DNA from: an uncultured Roseobacter sp.
GTDB taxonomy: Bacteria > Pseudomonadota > Alphaproteobacteria > Rhodobacterales > Rhodobacteraceae
NCBI RefSeq assembly: GCF_947493125.1
Contig: NZ_CANLQB010000007.1
Span: 1 to 64,000, forward strand
Length of the DNA: 64,000 nucleotides
Reading direction: 5' to 3'
Part shown: piece after piece, positions 46,154 to 54,183 of the stretch
Position numbering within the stretch: position 1 is the stretch's first letter
Layout of the letters: each line of letters opens with the position of its first letter
Notes under the pieces: model-generated
The model's database searches: none
Seen by the model: the letters and a program-made list of their open reading frames with translations, nothing else
Told to the model about the DNA's origin: nothing
Made by a program: the position numbers and the translations under genes

Positions 46154-47071
46154 TCAGGCGCTCCCGTAGAGGCCGGTGGGGCGGAAGAGCAGCACGGCGG
46201 CCATGAGGATGTAGATCGCCATGGAGGCGAGCGACGAGCCCACGGCGGTGGCGGCGGCAGGCTCCATGAACGCACCGAAGAGGCCAGGCAGCAGGACCTT
46301 GCCCAGCGTGTCGGTGAGGCCCACGAGCAGCGCGCCAACGAAGGCGCCCTTGATCGAGCCGATGCCGCCGATGACGATGACCACAAAGGCGAGGATCAGC
46401 ACCGGCTCGCCCATGCCGACCTGCACCGACTGCAGCGCGCCGACCAGCGCGCCTGCGAGCCCCGCGAGGGCTGCGCCAAGGGCAAAGACGATGGTGTAGA
46501 GCCGCGAGATGTCGACACCGAGGGCCGCGATCATTTCGCGGTCGCTCTCCCCTGCGCGGATCTGGATGCCGATGCGGGTGCGGGCGATGAGTTGGAAGAG
46601 GCCGAGCGCGATCACCCCGCCGATCACGATGATCAGCAGACGGTAAGCGGGGTACTGGATACCGCCGGGCAGCGTGACGGGGCCTGCCAGCGCGGAGGGG
46701 ATGTCGAGATAGAGCGGGAAAGAGCCGAAGAGCCAGCGGGTGCCTTCGGAGAAGATCAGGATCAGCGCGAAGGTGGCGAGCACCTGATCGAGGTGGTCGC
46801 GGTCGTAAAGCCGTCGGATCACGGCGAGCTCGATGATGGCACCGGCGGCGGCGGCGGCGATCAGGCTGGCGATGAGGGCGAGCAGGAAGGAGCCGGTCGC
46901 CCCCGCGACGGCGGCGGCGGCGAAAGCACCGACCATGTAGAGCGAGCCATGCGCGAGGTTGATCAGCCCCATCACACCGAAAATCAGCGTGAGCCCGGCG
47001 GCCATCAGGAACAGCATGACGCCGAATTGCAGACCGTTGAGGATCTGCTCGATCAGCAGCAGTGTGCTCAT
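46154..47071 (-). CDS. Branched-chain-type ABC transporter permease, LivH family (second system)
   Basis: A 305-residue permease with about eight membrane segments: LIEQILNGLQFGVMLFLMAA, FGVMGLINLAHGSLYMVGAF, AGESDREMIAALGVDISRLY as coupling region and IVIGGIGSIKGAFVGALLVG near the end. It partners with the LivM-type protein encoded one base downstream. Its start overlaps the end of the LysE-type gene by four bases (ATGA), so the exporter gene is part of the same unit. Confidence 0.92.
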   Translation of the reverse strand: MSTLLLIEQILNGLQFGVMLFLMAAGLTLIFGVMGLINLAHGSLYMVGAFAAAAVAGATGSFLLALIASLIAAAAAGAIIELAVIRRLYDRDHLDQVLATFALILIFSEGTRWLFGSFPLYLDIPSALAGPVTLPGGIQYPAYRLLIIVIGGVIALGLFQLIARTRIGIQIRAGESDREMIAALGVDISRLYTIVFALGAALAGLAGALVGALQSVQVGMGEPVLILAFVVIVIGGIGSIKGAFVGALLVGLTDTLGKVLLPGLFGAFMEPAAATAVGSSLASMAIYILMAAVLLFRPTGLYGSA

Positions 47072-47691
47072 GCGAGGCGGCTGGTCAGCAGGCGCAGGCC
47101 AAGCCCGGCGAACGCCACCCCGGCCAGCGCATTGATGCCGCGCGCGCCGCGCCGGTAGAGCCGCATCGGCCCGGGGCGCGAGAAGAGCAGCGCATAGCCC
47201 AGAAACACCGTGGCACTCTGCACCCCGACGGCCGCGACGACGAGCGCGAGGGCTGCGGGGCTTTGGCCGGGCGAAAGGATCACCGCGTAGAGCGCGCCGA
47301 AAAAGAAGATCGCCTTGGGGTTGGTGAGATGCAGCAGCAGCCCGCGCCGGAACGGGTGGCGCGCGGGCACGGTGCCTTCGGTTAGGCCCCCGCGCCAGGC
47401 GGCGCGCAGGGATTTGAAGGCCAGCCAGAAGAGATAGGCGGCCCCGGCGTAGCGGATCAGCTCGACAGCCCAGCCATGGCGCAGCATAAGGGCGGCCAGC
47501 CCCGCCGCCGCCGCACTCGACCAGATGAGCGATCCGGTCAGCACGCCCGCCGCAAGGCGCAGCCCTGCCCCGGCTCCGCGCGACATCGAGGTGGCCGCGA
47601 TGGCCAGCGTGGCCGGGCCCGGCGAGGCCGAGGCAATCAGCGCCGCCAGGAGGATCGGCGGAAGAAGGGGCAGGATTTCCATATGCGTCAT
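47068..47691 (-). CDS. LysE/RhtB-family amino acid exporter
   Basis: A 207-residue protein with about six membrane segments. LysE features are the conserved early ASPGPATLAIAATSMSRG motif, GVLTGSLIWSSAAAAGLAAL, a basic cytoplasmic stretch (RHPFRRGLLLHLTNPKAIFF) with the family NPKA motif, and LFSRPGPMRLYRRGARGINA. Members export amino acids or related small molecules by proton exchange. It sits between the binding-protein gene (33 bases upstream) and the permeases (4-base overlap) of an uptake system, an unusual pairing of import with export that may avoid overloading or remove a by-product. Confidence 0.88.
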   Translation of the reverse strand: MTHMEILPLLPPILLAALIASASPGPATLAIAATSMSRGAGAGLRLAAGVLTGSLIWSSAAAAGLAALMLRHGWAVELIRYAGAAYLFWLAFKSLRAAWRGGLTEGTVPARHPFRRGLLLHLTNPKAIFFFGALYAVILSPGQSPAALALVVAAVGVQSATVFLGYALLFSRPGPMRLYRRGARGINALAGVAFAGLGLRLLTSRLA

Positions 47692-47724
47692 CCTTCGGCG
47701 GCGCGTCCAGACCGTGCGGTCAGA

Positions 47725-48873
47725 TCAGTAGCTGCACTCGGCGGCGTAGGCGTCCACATGGTCTTCAAGGCTGGCGCCGATGATCTTGTTGGTGAAGACA
47801 TCGCCCTCCTTGATGACCTCGCGCACGTAGTAGTCCTGCACCGGGTGCTGATTGGTGCCGAACTTGAAGTCGCCACGCACCGAGTCGAATTCGGCAGCTG
47901 CGAGGGCCGTGCGGAAGGCGTCGGCGTCTTTGACGTCGGCTGTCTCCATCGCGCTGAGGATCAGGTTCGCCGCGTCATAGCCCTGGCTCGCGTAGAGCGA
48001 GGGGAGACGTCCGTATTCGGCCTGGAAGGCCTCGACAAAGGTCGCGTTCGCGGGCACGTCGAGGTCCTTGTTCCACTGGCTGGTGTTCTTCACGCCAAGC
48101 GCTGCTTCGCCGACCGCTTGCAGGATGCCCTGGTCAAAGCTGAAGGCGGGGCCAACGACGGGGATGTCGACGCCCGAGCCTGCGTATTGCTTGAGGAAGG
48201 AGATGCCCATGCCGCCGGGCAGGAAGAAGAAGACAGAGTCGGCGCCCGAGGCGCGGATCTGCGCGATCTCGGCGGCGTAGTCGGTCTGGCCGAGCTTGGT
48301 GTAGATCTCACCGGCAAGCTCGCCGCCATAGGTGCGCTTGTAGCCGGTCAGCGCGTCCTGCCCCGCCGGATAGTTGGGGGCGAGGATGAAGCTGTTGGTG
48401 TAGCCTGCGTCATTGGCATAGGCGCCCGCGGCTTCGTGCAGGTTGTCGTTCTGCCAGGCGACGTTGAAATAGAGCGGGTGGCAGCCCTTGCCCGCAAGCT
48501 GGCTGGGGCCCGCATTGGGCGAGATGTAGAACTTGCCCTGTGCGGTGGCGGCGGGGATCACGGCCATGGCGAGGTTGGAGAAGATGATGCCGGTCATGAT
48601 GTCCACCTTGTCGGACTGGATCATCTTGTCGGCCAGCTGCACGGCGATCTCGGGCTTGCGCTGGTCATCCTCAACCACCACTTCGAGGTTCTCGTTGCCC
48701 GCCATCTTGGTCGCGAGCAGGAAGCCATCACGCACGTCGATGCCGAGGCCCGCGCCGCCGCCCGACAGGGTGGTGATCATGCCAACCTTGACGGTGCCGC
48801 CATGCCCGTCGGCGAGCCCGGCGCTGGCCAGCGCCGTCAGACCCGCTGCGAGGATCAGTGATTTGAGATACAT
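47725..48873 (-). CDS. Branched-chain-type ABC transporter substrate-binding protein (second system)
   Basis: A 382-residue periplasmic binding protein with signal peptide MYLKSLILAAGLTALASAG and predicted cleavage near LADGHGG. Fold landmarks are VKVGMITTLSGGGAGLGIDV, ATKMAGNENLEVVVEDDQRK, VDIMTGIIFSNLAMAVIPAA, FILAPNYPAGQDALTGYKR and LYASQGYDAANLILSAMETA. Residues C130/C379 could form a disulfide. Ligand unknown; related proteins bind branched-chain amino acids or aromatic acids. GGGAG stands upstream of ATG 48873. First gene of the operon binding protein / LysE / LivH / LivM / LivG / LivF. Confidence 0.9.
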   Translation of the reverse strand: MYLKSLILAAGLTALASAGLADGHGGTVKVGMITTLSGGGAGLGIDVRDGFLLATKMAGNENLEVVVEDDQRKPEIAVQLADKMIQSDKVDIMTGIIFSNLAMAVIPAATAQGKFYISPNAGPSQLAGKGCHPLYFNVAWQNDNLHEAAGAYANDAGYTNSFILAPNYPAGQDALTGYKRTYGGELAGEIYTKLGQTDYAAEIAQIRASGADSVFFFLPGGMGISFLKQYAGSGVDIPVVGPAFSFDQGILQAVGEAALGVKNTSQWNKDLDVPANATFVEAFQAEYGRLPSLYASQGYDAANLILSAMETADVKDADAFRTALAAAEFDSVRGDFKFGTNQHPVQDYYVREVIKEGDVFTNKIIGASLEDHVDAYAAECSY

Positions 48874-49054
48874 GTATACTCTCCCGGTTATGCAGGGCCT
48901 CTTGGCGTGCCCTCTTGAATATCGATGCGGCCCGACTGTGGAACACCTCGGGCGGATTTGTCCATCGGGCAGATGTAAAGACGCCCATAAATCAGGGCCG
49001 GACCGCCCGCCACCTTGCAGAAGGCTAGGCTGGCTCCGGATTTATTTCAAGAAC

Positions 49055-49080
49055 AAATATTTCAACCTTGAAGTATATTT
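49055..49080 (-). promoter_or_regulatory. AT-rich dyad upstream of the second ABC operon
   Basis: An AT-rich imperfect dyad centred on TTCAA-CC-TTGAA at 49061-49072, with flanks AAATAT and GTATATTT, in the 261-base space between a binding-protein start and a convergently placed gene end. It stands out from the GC-rich surroundings and may be an operator or promoter core for the operon starting at 48873, although it is about 180 bases away. Confidence 0.35.
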
Positions 49081-49134
49081 TGGCACGGCGGACCGTTCCG
49101 CCTCGAAAATGCACGTATCCCGGGTGAGGGTTTG

Positions 49135-49602
49135 TCAGATGTGAAACACCCAGGTGTCCTCCGGCGCGCCCTTGGCGATGCCGTGAAGATAGCGCACATG
49201 CATGTCGAAGTGCTCAGCGACCACACCGATATAGGCGTCGCGAGCGTAGGGCCGACTGCCTTTCTTGTAGGGAATCAGCGTCTGTGCGGGGACCTGCGCC
49301 GCCGCCGCCAACACCGTTCCCTGTGCGGTTTGCAGCCGTGGAAGGAGCGCCTCAACCCCGGCTTCGGCATGGGCGCGCTGTGCGTTTCGGTTGATCACCT
49401 TGTAAGTGCCGGACAGCACTTCGGGCGTCTGTCCGGAGGCAAAGGCCGTGAGCGTGTCGGCATAGTAAGCGTGCCAGAAGGCCATGTGCCGGAGGTCATG
49501 ATCGCGCACGCGCTCGGGCAGCGCGGGGTCCTGCACGGCTGTGAGGTAGGCGTCAAAGCTTGCGGCCAGGCGCGGCAGAGGGTCGGGACGCGGTGCGGCC
49601 AT
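49135..49602 (-). CDS. ClbS/DfsB-like four-helix-bundle protein
   Basis: A 155-residue protein resembling the DinB-like ClbS/DfsB family (LAASFDAYLTAVQDPALPER, DHDLRHMAFWHAYYADTLTA, YKVINRNAQRAHAEAGVEAL, LIPYKKGSRPYARDAYIGVV, AEHFDMHVRYLH). ClbS protects against colibactin by hydrolysing it; most family members have unknown roles. The ATG at 49602 has GGAG six bases upstream and is preferred over the in-frame ATG at 49626. The family call rests on helix pattern and short motifs, so confidence is moderate. Confidence 0.6.
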   Translation of the reverse strand: MAAPRPDPLPRLAASFDAYLTAVQDPALPERVRDHDLRHMAFWHAYYADTLTAFASGQTPEVLSGTYKVINRNAQRAHAEAGVEALLPRLQTAQGTVLAAAAQVPAQTLIPYKKGSRPYARDAYIGVVAEHFDMHVRYLHGIAKGAPEDTWVFHI

Positions 49603-49677
49603 TGGAGCTCCGTGCTCATGTGTCACCGCATCAGCAGGTCCCGGCCCTTTTGGGCCGGACCGCGCGGCGGCAGGCCC

Positions 49678-50535
49678 CTAGCCGCCCGTCTGGGTGATCG
49701 GTGCGAGCAGCGCGGGGTTGGTCACAAGGTTGCGCACGCCATGGGCGCCGGTCTCGTCAAAGGCGTTGTCAGCCAGCCAGGCCTCGACCGAGCTGATGGA
49801 GACCTTGGCCACATCGGGCCGCACGCTCCAGGTGACTTGCAGCGGCGAGCCGGCGGTGTTGAAGCTGGGGCCCGTGGTGGAGCCCGGATAGAGGATCGGC
49901 GTGCCGGTGTCTGTGGGGATCGCAGGGGCCTGGTGCAGGCCGTCGACCACCTCATGGGCCGTCAGTGCGGTGAAATCGAGCGCACTGTCGTCATTGACCA
50001 GCACGAAGACCTGCGCTTCGACGCGCAGCTGCGGGTTGGCGATGGCCTCGCTGAGACAGGAGCCGAGGGTCGGGCCGGGCTGCACCTGCGCGGTGGTATG
50101 GACGTAGTGGACCTCGATGGTGTCGCCGGGCTGCAGATCGCCGTATTTGGTCGGGCCAACGGTGGTCTCATAGGGCGCCAGTTCCGCCTCGGTCAGGGTG
50201 CCGTCATAGCGAAAGCCGGTGCCCGCGCCCTCGCCGTCTCCGTTGCCGGCGTAGGTGGTGAACTGGCCGCCGCGGTGTTCGGCGTTTTCATGAAAGTGGA
50301 TGTTACAGAGGTTCATCTCGGTATGTGCGGGCGCGGTGGCGAAAACCCGGTCGTTCTCGCCCTCCAGCGTGCTGAGATCGCGCGGCGATTGCGGACCGAA
50401 CCCTGCGTCTTTCGTGGCCTCCGCCAAGGCCGCGCGTTGGGCGGCAATGTCCGCATCGGTGGCTGTCGCCGCACCCAGAGATGAGGCAGCCGTGATGGCA
50501 GAGACGGACAGAGCAAGGGTCAGCGCAGATTTCAT
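49678..50535 (-). CDS. Probable delta-class carbonic anhydrase (periplasmic)
   Basis: A 285-residue exported protein with signal peptide MKSALTLALSVSAITAASSL. The mature part contains NLCNIHFHENAEHRGGQF, whose His and Glu residues can bind zinc, then YAGNGDGEGAGTGFRYDGTL, YGDLQPGDTIEVHYVHTTAQ and LGSCLSEAIANPQLRVEAQV. This pattern fits the delta-class (CA_like) family known from diatoms and marine bacteria; recognition is from memory. It would hydrate CO2 in the periplasm. The ATG at 50535 has GGGAGGA six bases upstream; the frame continuing to 50838 lacks export features. It lies downstream of the carbohydrate ABC ATPase on the same strand but is functionally unrelated. Confidence 0.65.
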   Translation of the reverse strand: MKSALTLALSVSAITAASSLGAATATDADIAAQRAALAEATKDAGFGPQSPRDLSTLEGENDRVFATAPAHTEMNLCNIHFHENAEHRGGQFTTYAGNGDGEGAGTGFRYDGTLTEAELAPYETTVGPTKYGDLQPGDTIEVHYVHTTAQVQPGPTLGSCLSEAIANPQLRVEAQVFVLVNDDSALDFTALTAHEVVDGLHQAPAIPTDTGTPILYPGSTTGPSFNTAGSPLQVTWSVRPDVAKVSISSVEAWLADNAFDETGAHGVRNLVTNPALLAPITQTGG

Positions 50536-50680
50536 GAAGTTCCTCCCGTGGGGTTGAGGGCCGTGTGGCCTGTTCAACCTTTGATATAGGCTTCGACGGG
50601 AGGGAGAGTAGATCGCGGCTGTGCAAAACCCGACGCCCCCGCGCAAAATGTGAGCCGGGGCGTCGAAAGCTGTGCAGCGA

Positions 50681-51739
50681 TCAGCGGATGCGCTCTTCCG
50701 TCTTGGCGTCGAAGACGTAGACGCGGCGGGTCTCGAAGGTGATGTCGACCGTGTCGCCTTCATTGGCGCGCTCGTCACCGCGTTCTTCAACGATGATGCG
50801 CTCGCCGGTGGGCGTATCGAGGTGCAGGTAGCTGACACCGCCCAAGGCTTCCGAGAGCTCCGCCTTCAAGGCGCCCTGCCCCATCTGGACTTCGATATGT
50901 TCGGGCCGGATGCCGAGGATCACAGAGGTGCCCGCAGCGGGCAAGCTTGCCTCGACCGCGACGGTGCGCCCGAGGCCGGGGACCTCGACACCGCCCTCGA
51001 CCACGGTGCCATTCAGGAAATTCATTGCGGGCGAGCCGATGAAACCGGCCACGAACTTGTTGTCCGGGTCGCGGTAGAGCTCCAGCGGCGCGCCCACCTG
51101 CTCGATATTCCCAAGGCGCAGCACCACGATCTTGTCGGCGAGCGTCATCGCCTCGACCTGGTCGTGGGTCACATAGATCATCGTCGCACCGATTTCCTTG
51201 TGCAGACGGGCGATCTCGACCCGCATCTCGACGCGCAGCTCGGCATCGAGGTTCGAGAGCGGCTCGTCAAAGAGAAACACCTCGGGCCCGCGCACGATGG
51301 CGCGACCGATGGCGACGCGCTGGCGCTGACCGCCCGACAAGGCTTTGGGTTTGCGGGCGAGGAACTGGTCGAGCTTGAGGATGTCGGAGGCCTTCTGCAC
51401 CTTCTCCTTGATCTCGGCCTTGGGCACGCCGTTCATCTTGAGGCCAAAGCCCATGTTCTCTTCCACGCTCATATGCGGGTAAAGCGCGTAGGTCTGGAAC
51501 ACCATGGCGACGCCCCGCTCGGAGGGATCCATGTGGGTCACGTCACGCGGGCCGATGGCGATCTTGCCGTCGCTGGTCTCCTCGAGCCCCGCGATCATGC
51601 GCAAGAGCGTGGACTTGCCGCAGCCCGAGGGGCCGACGAAGACGCAGAACTCGCCGTCCTCGATCTGCAGATCGATCCCGTGGATCACCTGCACATCGCC
51701 GTAGCGTTTGATGGCCTGGTTCAGTGTCACGCCTGTCAT
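50681..51739 (-). CDS. Carbohydrate ABC transporter ATPase (UgpC/MsmK/MalK type)
   Basis: A 352-residue ATPase with Walker A GPSGCGKST near residue 38, signature LSGGQRQRVAIGRAIV, Walker B VFLFDEPLSNLDAELR and H-loop IYVTHDQVEAMTLAD. The C-terminal 110 residues form the MalK-type TOBE/OB regulatory domain (AGFIGSPAMNFLNGTV, ILGIRPEHIEVQ). It should power the binding protein and permeases encoded divergently at 52780-56393. It follows the IclR gene by 4 bases. The frame continues upstream to 52009, but the ATG at 51739 gives the normal start MTGVTLNQAIKRYGDVQV. Confidence 0.93.
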   Translation of the reverse strand: MTGVTLNQAIKRYGDVQVIHGIDLQIEDGEFCVFVGPSGCGKSTLLRMIAGLEETSDGKIAIGPRDVTHMDPSERGVAMVFQTYALYPHMSVEENMGFGLKMNGVPKAEIKEKVQKASDILKLDQFLARKPKALSGGQRQRVAIGRAIVRGPEVFLFDEPLSNLDAELRVEMRVEIARLHKEIGATMIYVTHDQVEAMTLADKIVVLRLGNIEQVGAPLELYRDPDNKFVAGFIGSPAMNFLNGTVVEGGVEVPGLGRTVAVEASLPAAGTSVILGIRPEHIEVQMGQGALKAELSEALGGVSYLHLDTPTGERIIVEERGDERANEGDTVDITFETRRVYVFDAKTEERIR

Positions 51740-51743
51740 GGTC

Positions 51744-52535
51744 TTAGGTCCCCGTGTGTTGAAGGTGGGTGTCTGGAAAGCGCCAGGTCTGTGCTTCCTG
51801 CGCGATGGCGTCTGCCGTGCGCGCAAGGCGCGGGGCCCAGCTTTCCAGTTGCTTGAGATCTGTGGCCTGCAGCGCGCCGGTGATCGACATCGCGCCCAGC
51901 ACGCGGCCGGTGCCGGTGAGAATCGGATGCGCGATGCAGATGATGCCGGGCTCGTGCTCTTCGCGGTCGAAGGCATAGCCGCGGGTGCGGATCGCCGCGA
52001 GCTCGGCACAGAGCGCCTCGGGCGTCGTATACGTGTGCTCGGTGAAGCGGTGAAAGCTTTGCTGCGCGATCACGCGGGCCAGATGCTCCTCGGGCAGGAA
52101 GGCGAGCATCGCCTTGCCGACGCCGGTGCAATAGGCGGGGCCGACCTTGCCTGCGTCCGAGAACATCTCGACCGGCTGCGCGGCGTTGCGCTTGTCGACA
52201 TAGAGCACCTGAGCGTTGTCGAGCTGTGCGAGGTGCACGGTCTGCCCGGTCTCGGCGCTGAGCTGGTCGAGGAAGGGGCGCGCAATAGGCGCGAGCGAGC
52301 TCTGCGTCCAGGCGGCATGGGCTAGCCGCACGAGCCGCACGCCCAGCGCATAGGTTTGACGGTCCGGGTCGTATTCCAACATGCCCTGCGACGTGAGCGT
52401 CTGTAGGAAGCGATAGAGCGTCGCCTTGGGAAATTTGCTCTCGGCGAGCAGCGTCGCAAAGCGCACCGGCTGGCCATATGCGGCCACCTGATCCAGAACA
52501 TCCAGCGCTTTGCCAACCGTGCCGTCACCGGACAT
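51744..52535 (-). CDS. IclR-family transcriptional regulator
   Basis: A 263-residue regulator. The N-terminal winged helix is GTVGKALDVLDQVAAYGQPV followed by FPKATLYRFLQTLTSQGMLE; the GAF-like effector domain includes GQTVHLAQLDNAQVLYVDKR, YCTGVGKAMLAFLPEEHL and GIICIAHPILTGTGRVLGAM. IclR proteins bind a sugar or acid effector and act as repressors or activators of nearby catabolic genes. The ATG at 52535 has GGGAGGAG upstream. It diverges from the galactoside transport and catabolism genes and is the likely local regulator; the ABC ATPase follows in the same unit. Confidence 0.92.
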   Translation of the reverse strand: MSGDGTVGKALDVLDQVAAYGQPVRFATLLAESKFPKATLYRFLQTLTSQGMLEYDPDRQTYALGVRLVRLAHAAWTQSSLAPIARPFLDQLSAETGQTVHLAQLDNAQVLYVDKRNAAQPVEMFSDAGKVGPAYCTGVGKAMLAFLPEEHLARVIAQQSFHRFTEHTYTTPEALCAELAAIRTRGYAFDREEHEPGIICIAHPILTGTGRVLGAMSITGALQATDLKQLESWAPRLARTADAIAQEAQTWRFPDTHLQHTGT

Positions 52536-52660
52536 GGCCCACTCCTCCCGTGATGCGCGAACCGCCTGCGTTTCGGAAAATCTATTGCAAACCAGTGGCT
52601 TGCGCGCTTTTCCGCCTCCTTGCAGGCTGCGCTGTGTCCTCCATCGCATTAAGAACACTG

Positions 52661-52689
52661 TTGACAGGCTAAGCAGATTGCGCTGTAGT
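52661..52689 (+). promoter_or_regulatory. Sigma70-type promoter of the galactoside operon
   Basis: TTGACA at 52661-52666 is a perfect -35 box; TGTAGT at 52684-52689, 17 bases later, is a four-of-six -10 box. The predicted transcription start near 52697 leaves a leader of about 83 bases before the binding-protein gene. Both boxes sit in the IclR/transport divergent space. Confidence 0.55.
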
Positions 52690-52706
52690 TTTCAATATAT
52701 AAAACT

Positions 52707-52727
52707 TGGTTTCAAATAATGGAACAT
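52707..52727. promoter_or_regulatory. Candidate IclR operator
   Basis: GTTTC, seven AT bases and GGAAC (52709-52725) form an imperfect dyad resembling the GGAAA-N-TTTCC type sites of IclR proteins. Its place just past the predicted start site suits repression of the operon. Confidence 0.35.
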
Positions 52728-52779
52728 CATTATTGGGAGCCAGGGAGGACATACACGCACGTACCTGAGGGAGGACACC

Positions 52780-54036
52780 ATGCGTTTCACCACCAAGACA
52801 ATGCTCATGGCATTGGCGGGCTCCACCATGCTGGCCGGCGCTGCGACGGCCGAGCTGACCGGGGATCTCAAGATTTTCCTCGACACATCGAACCCGGCGC
52901 CGCGCGCGACCATGGAAGCGATGATCGCGGATTTCGGCGAGCTGCACCCGGATCTGAACATCGAAACCACAGTGATCGACCGCGAGGCCTACAAGACGCA
53001 GATCCGCAACTTCCTGACGGCGGATGCGCCCGATGTGGCCACCTGGTATGCGGCGAACCGGATGACACCTTATGTTTCAGCCGGCCTCTTTGAAGATGTT
53101 TCCGACCTCTGGGCGGAGCCCGAGATTGCCGAAAACCTCGCCTCGACCAAGGGGGCGATGACGATCGACGGCAAGCAGTGGGGCGTGCCCTACACCTACT
53201 ATCAGTGGGGCATCTACTACCGGAAGGACATCTACGAGGAGCTGGGGCTGAACGAGCCGGCGACCTTCGAGGAAATGAAGTCCAACTGCCAGGCGATCCT
53301 CGATTCCGGGCGCAAGTGCTACACCATCGGCACCAAGTTCCTCTGGACCGCGGGCGGCTGGTTCGACTACCTGAACATGCGCACGCATGGATTTGATTTC
53401 CATATGGAATTGGCCAATGGGGATGTGAAGTGGACCGACGATCGCGTCAAACAGACCTTCGCCAACTGGCGCGAGCTGATTGATATGGGCGCCTTTGTCG
53501 ACAACCACCAGAACTACAGCTGGCAGGAATCGCTGCCGTTCATCGTGAACGGCGAGGCCGCCGCGATCCTGAAAGGCAACTTTGCCGTGGCCCCACTGCG
53601 CGAAGCGGGTCTGGATGACAGCAAGCTGGACTTCTACCAGTTCCCGGCGATCACCGAAGGCGTGGCGCTGGCCGAAGATGCGCCGACCGATACGTTCCAC
53701 ATCCCGGCCAATGCCTCGAACAAGGAAAACGCCAAGGAATTCCTGCGCTTTGTCGTCTCGGCCAACGTGCAGACCGAGATCAACAACGGCGAGAACCTGG
53801 GCCAGCTGCCTGTAAACGCCGGCTCCTCCGTGGATGATGACAAGTTCCTGAATGAAGGCTTTACCATGCTGTCCGAGAACAGCCCCGGCGGTGTGGCGCA
53901 GTTCTTCGACCGCGACTTCCCCGCCGAGATGGCCGCTGAAGCCATGCAGGGCCTGCAGGAATTCATGGTCTTCCCGGACAACCTCGACGACATCCTGGCT
54001 CGCCTCGATAAGGTGCAGGAACGCGTCTACCAATAA
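52780..54036 (+). CDS. Carbohydrate ABC transporter substrate-binding protein (family 1)
   Basis: A 418-residue periplasmic protein with signal peptide MRFTTKTMLMALAGSTMLAG, cleaved near AATAE. The mature part has the SBP_bac_1 pattern: LKIFLDTSNPAPRATMEAMI, DVATWYAANRMTPYVSAGLF, WGVPYTYYQWGIYYRKDIYE, ESLPFIVNGEAAAILKGNFA and the aromatic residues expected to stack against sugars. The linked alpha- and beta-galactosidases point to galactosides such as melibiose, raffinose or galactosylglycerol as ligands; this is inferred. A hairpin follows the stop codon. Confidence 0.9.
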   Translation: MRFTTKTMLMALAGSTMLAGAATAELTGDLKIFLDTSNPAPRATMEAMIADFGELHPDLNIETTVIDREAYKTQIRNFLTADAPDVATWYAANRMTPYVSAGLFEDVSDLWAEPEIAENLASTKGAMTIDGKQWGVPYTYYQWGIYYRKDIYEELGLNEPATFEEMKSNCQAILDSGRKCYTIGTKFLWTAGGWFDYLNMRTHGFDFHMELANGDVKWTDDRVKQTFANWRELIDMGAFVDNHQNYSWQESLPFIVNGEAAAILKGNFAVAPLREAGLDDSKLDFYQFPAITEGVALAEDAPTDTFHIPANASNKENAKEFLRFVVSANVQTEINNGENLGQLPVNAGSSVDDDKFLNEGFTMLSENSPGGVAQFFDRDFPAEMAAEAMQGLQEFMVFPDNLDDILARLDKVQERVYQ

Positions 54037-54044
54037 CAAGACCT

Positions 54045-54071
54045 GGCCGGGCGGCTCCCAAACGCCCGGCC
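54045..54071 (+). terminator. Intercistronic hairpin after the sugar-binding-protein gene
   Basis: GGCCGGGCG and CGCCCGGCC form a perfect 9-base stem around a 9-base loop, 8 bases after the stop, followed by a short T-containing stretch. It probably stabilises the binding-protein message or limits read-through to the permeases. Confidence 0.7.
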
Positions 54072-54183
54072 CTTTCCCTGGACCGCGACACATCCGCCAG
54101 CATGATCCGTCATTCTGCCGAATGCGCCGCAAGAGCCGTATCGCAGACCAGACCCTGCGCCGTACCACAGAGGAGACGCGTCG

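Noticed and set aside
46007-50484. Plus-strand frames of 383, 461 and 450 codons
   Set aside because: All are antisense to livH-type, lysE-type, binding-protein, ClbS-like and carbonic anhydrase genes that have signal peptides or family motifs on the minus strand.
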